Shown: positions 50,589 to 52,208 of the stretch, piece after piece
Position numbering within the stretch: the first letter of the stretch is position 1
Layout of the letters: each line of letters starts with the position of its first letter
Assembly (NCBI RefSeq): GCF_022376445.1
Contig: NW_025955238.1
Location: forward strand, 1 to 52,208
Direction of reading: 5' to 3'
Length of the DNA stretch: 52,208 nt
Origin: Fomitopsis serialis
Taxonomy: Eukaryota; Basidiomycota; Agaricomycetes; Polyporales; Fomitopsidaceae
Notes under the pieces: model-generated
Told to the model about the DNA's origin: nothing
The model's database searches: none
Seen by the model: the letters and a program-made list of their open reading frames with translations, nothing else
Program-made: the position numbers and the translations under genes

Positions 50589-52208
50589 AGTTCGTAGAGC
50601 GGAATTATTCGGGTGTCCGACGCACAACACGATTACGCAAAACCACAATTAGCAGATGGTGTCAACCTTGCACGTTTGAGGCGCGTAAGTACGAACATAA
50701 TTAGTAGTTGTATTGCCACGTAGTCTCGAGGCAGCATACTAGTAGCGGTGTACGACAGTCCTACAATATTGTGTAGATGAGCGGCAAAGGGTTGAGGCAG
50801 AGACGCGTTTGTGGCGTGACCTGTTCCCCGACGTCGACGCGTTCACAGCTGACGCGCGGCGCGCGCAGCTTTGTTCACCACCTTTCAAGTTTCATCGAAA
50901 TTTCATCGCATACCGCGCCCTCGCGGTGCGCGTGTGAATACGGCTCTATGCCTCAGAAAGCCAGTTGTATAAGTAGCGATCAGAAAAGGAATGAGTGAAC
51001 GAGATCAGCAAATGAATGTGCGGGGTGTACAGGACAACAACAGCATCAAACTCCTACTCCAAGAACCGGATCAGGAACAAACATACAACATACAGTACGA
51101 ACGCGAAACTCACCCTACGAGCCTCGCTATGTACAGAGCAGAAAGTCCACATAGTGTGTCTTGTGTAGTACGCAGGCGGAGACGTCGAGAGAGCGTTACG
51201 AGGGGGCTATGATAGCATATCCAGGGTCCGAGTGTCCATCCGAGAGGAGAGCGCGAGCGGGAGGGTCTAGCTGAGAGCGTCAGGAAGCGGAGGGGGTGCG
51301 TGGATGAGCGTGGATGTCCGCCTGCGAGGGCAAACAATGTTAATACGACATGACATCGTGCAGAGATGCAGACGAGACGAAGGGAAAGAAAGAGGGCGGG
51401 ACACAGACGAAGATGCTGCGTTATGCCCGAATCTACGGATGCTTCAGGTCTGACTGGCAGGGGCAGAAAAGAGAAGACTGCGCGACGTCGACAACGATCG
51501 GCAAATGAGCAAAGGACACCGAAGGGAGGGGCCTCGAGAATATATAACCACATGCGGATGTGCCGCGTCAAGAACGAAGATTGACGCGTGGCGACGGAGG
51601 ATGCAGAGACACTGCCGTGAACGAACAGCCCGACGATACGCAAATGAGATGTCACCAGCAGGACACTGGGTACACAAAGCACAAGTATACAAGGTGCAGT
51701 ATACAAGTAAACATAGAAAGGAGTGAAAGCGACGAAGAGGCGTCGCCGCACGAGAGACGGACCATCAGGAACCGACGCGCACGTCCGACTCGTCATACGA
51801 CGGTCCGCAGTGTCGGAGTAGACGCTATCGTGACGCCAGACGTCCACATGTGACAAGGGCAGTAAGCATGCGCCATGTTATCGGAAGACGAGTGGCAGTA
51901 CCACGGCGGAACGGAAGGTGCGACGTGCATTGAATGCTTCAGTCACGAAGAGGCGATCTGCGAGCACGGCGCGTGGTCGAAACCCACAACGCCGCGGCTG
52001 CGCATGCCTGAAAGACGCTGCCACCACGTCACGAGAAGGATCCGGAGATGCGTGGTCGATGGAGATCGGACGGCAACGTTACGAGGAGAGGAAGGGTGAT
52101 CGACGGGCACGAACATCAAGATCCGAAGCAGAAGAGCGATCTACAGGGATGCATTGTCATGGAACGATGGACGGTGATGGCAGCGACAGCGAATGTGGAA
52201 ATCACGAC
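50589..52208. other. No supportable gene
   Basis: The plus strand is purine-rich from about 51.2 to 51.7 kb, which leaves long Ser/Arg/Leu-rich open frames on the minus strand (for example 51110-51856). They lack domains, plausible introns or a start context. The segment may be UTR or regulatory DNA of a gene to the right. Confidence 0.45.

Noticed and set aside
51110..51856. 248-codon minus-strand ORF
   Set aside because: Composition follows a purine-rich plus strand. No recognisable domain or conserved pattern, and shorter frames overlap it on both strands.

Overview
The window looks like nuclear DNA of a filamentous basidiomycete, probably an Agaricomycete. It is GC-rich, genes carry many phase-variable GT-AG introns of about 45-75 bp, the conserved genes are fungal or general eukaryotic, and lineage-specific F-box and kinase-like families are expanded. 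No species can be named from sequence alone. There are no tRNA, rRNA, CRISPR or bacterial operon features.

Layout. (1) 1-3566: the 3' part of a LINE-type retrotransposon with a long reverse-transcriptase ORF, an AATAAA signal and a 15-A tail. (2) 4.5-9.2 kb: a compact housekeeping block: mitochondrial ribosomal protein uS17, prefoldin subunit 6 (minus strand), the SNARE VTI1, and a mitochondrial NADH-cytochrome b5 reductase (MCR1 type). All have clear exon models. (3) 9.5-11.4 kb: a 275-bp terminal-inverted-repeat element and an intronless F-box protein. (4) 11.9-21.8 kb: two copies of a Crinkler/CR-like gene (P-loop NTPase plus nuclease-like domain). The first is decayed, including its nuclease residues. 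The second keeps them. Between them sits the biotin-carboxylase subunit of 3-methylcrotonyl-CoA carboxylase, interrupted by two apparent frameshifts. (5) 22.4-24.2 kb: GC-rich repeat-dense DNA with no gene. (6) 24.9-26.8 kb: the stress MAP kinase HOG1 on the minus strand, 11 exons, TGY activation loop. (7) 27.4-29.4 kb: a nested mobile-element structure. A hAT-like transposon with an 8-bp target duplication sits inside a second copy of the 9.5-kb element and carries a decayed alpha/beta-hydrolase (epoxide-hydrolase-like) gene.

(8) 30.6-37.9 kb: four paralogous aminoglycoside-phosphotransferase-fold kinase genes sharing one intron position, with an F-box gene among them. (9) 38.1-39.4 kb: a decayed aldo/keto reductase. 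(10) 41.2-43.8 kb: a HAM1-like protein behind a clear TATA box. (11) 44.0-46.9 kb: an inverted second copy of the F-box segment, now a pseudogene, with LSm6 exon fragments at the edge of both copies. (12) 47.3-50.6 kb: an unrecognised five-exon gene diverging from a third member of the same F-box family. The last 1.6 kb holds no gene I can support.

The housekeeping genes do not form one pathway. The accessory half is a patchwork of duplication, inversion, transposon nesting and gene decay. The most notable observations are the nested hAT with a captured hydrolase and a related empty site in the same window, the kinase-fold cluster, and the paired active/inactive CR-like genes flanking a broken metabolic gene.
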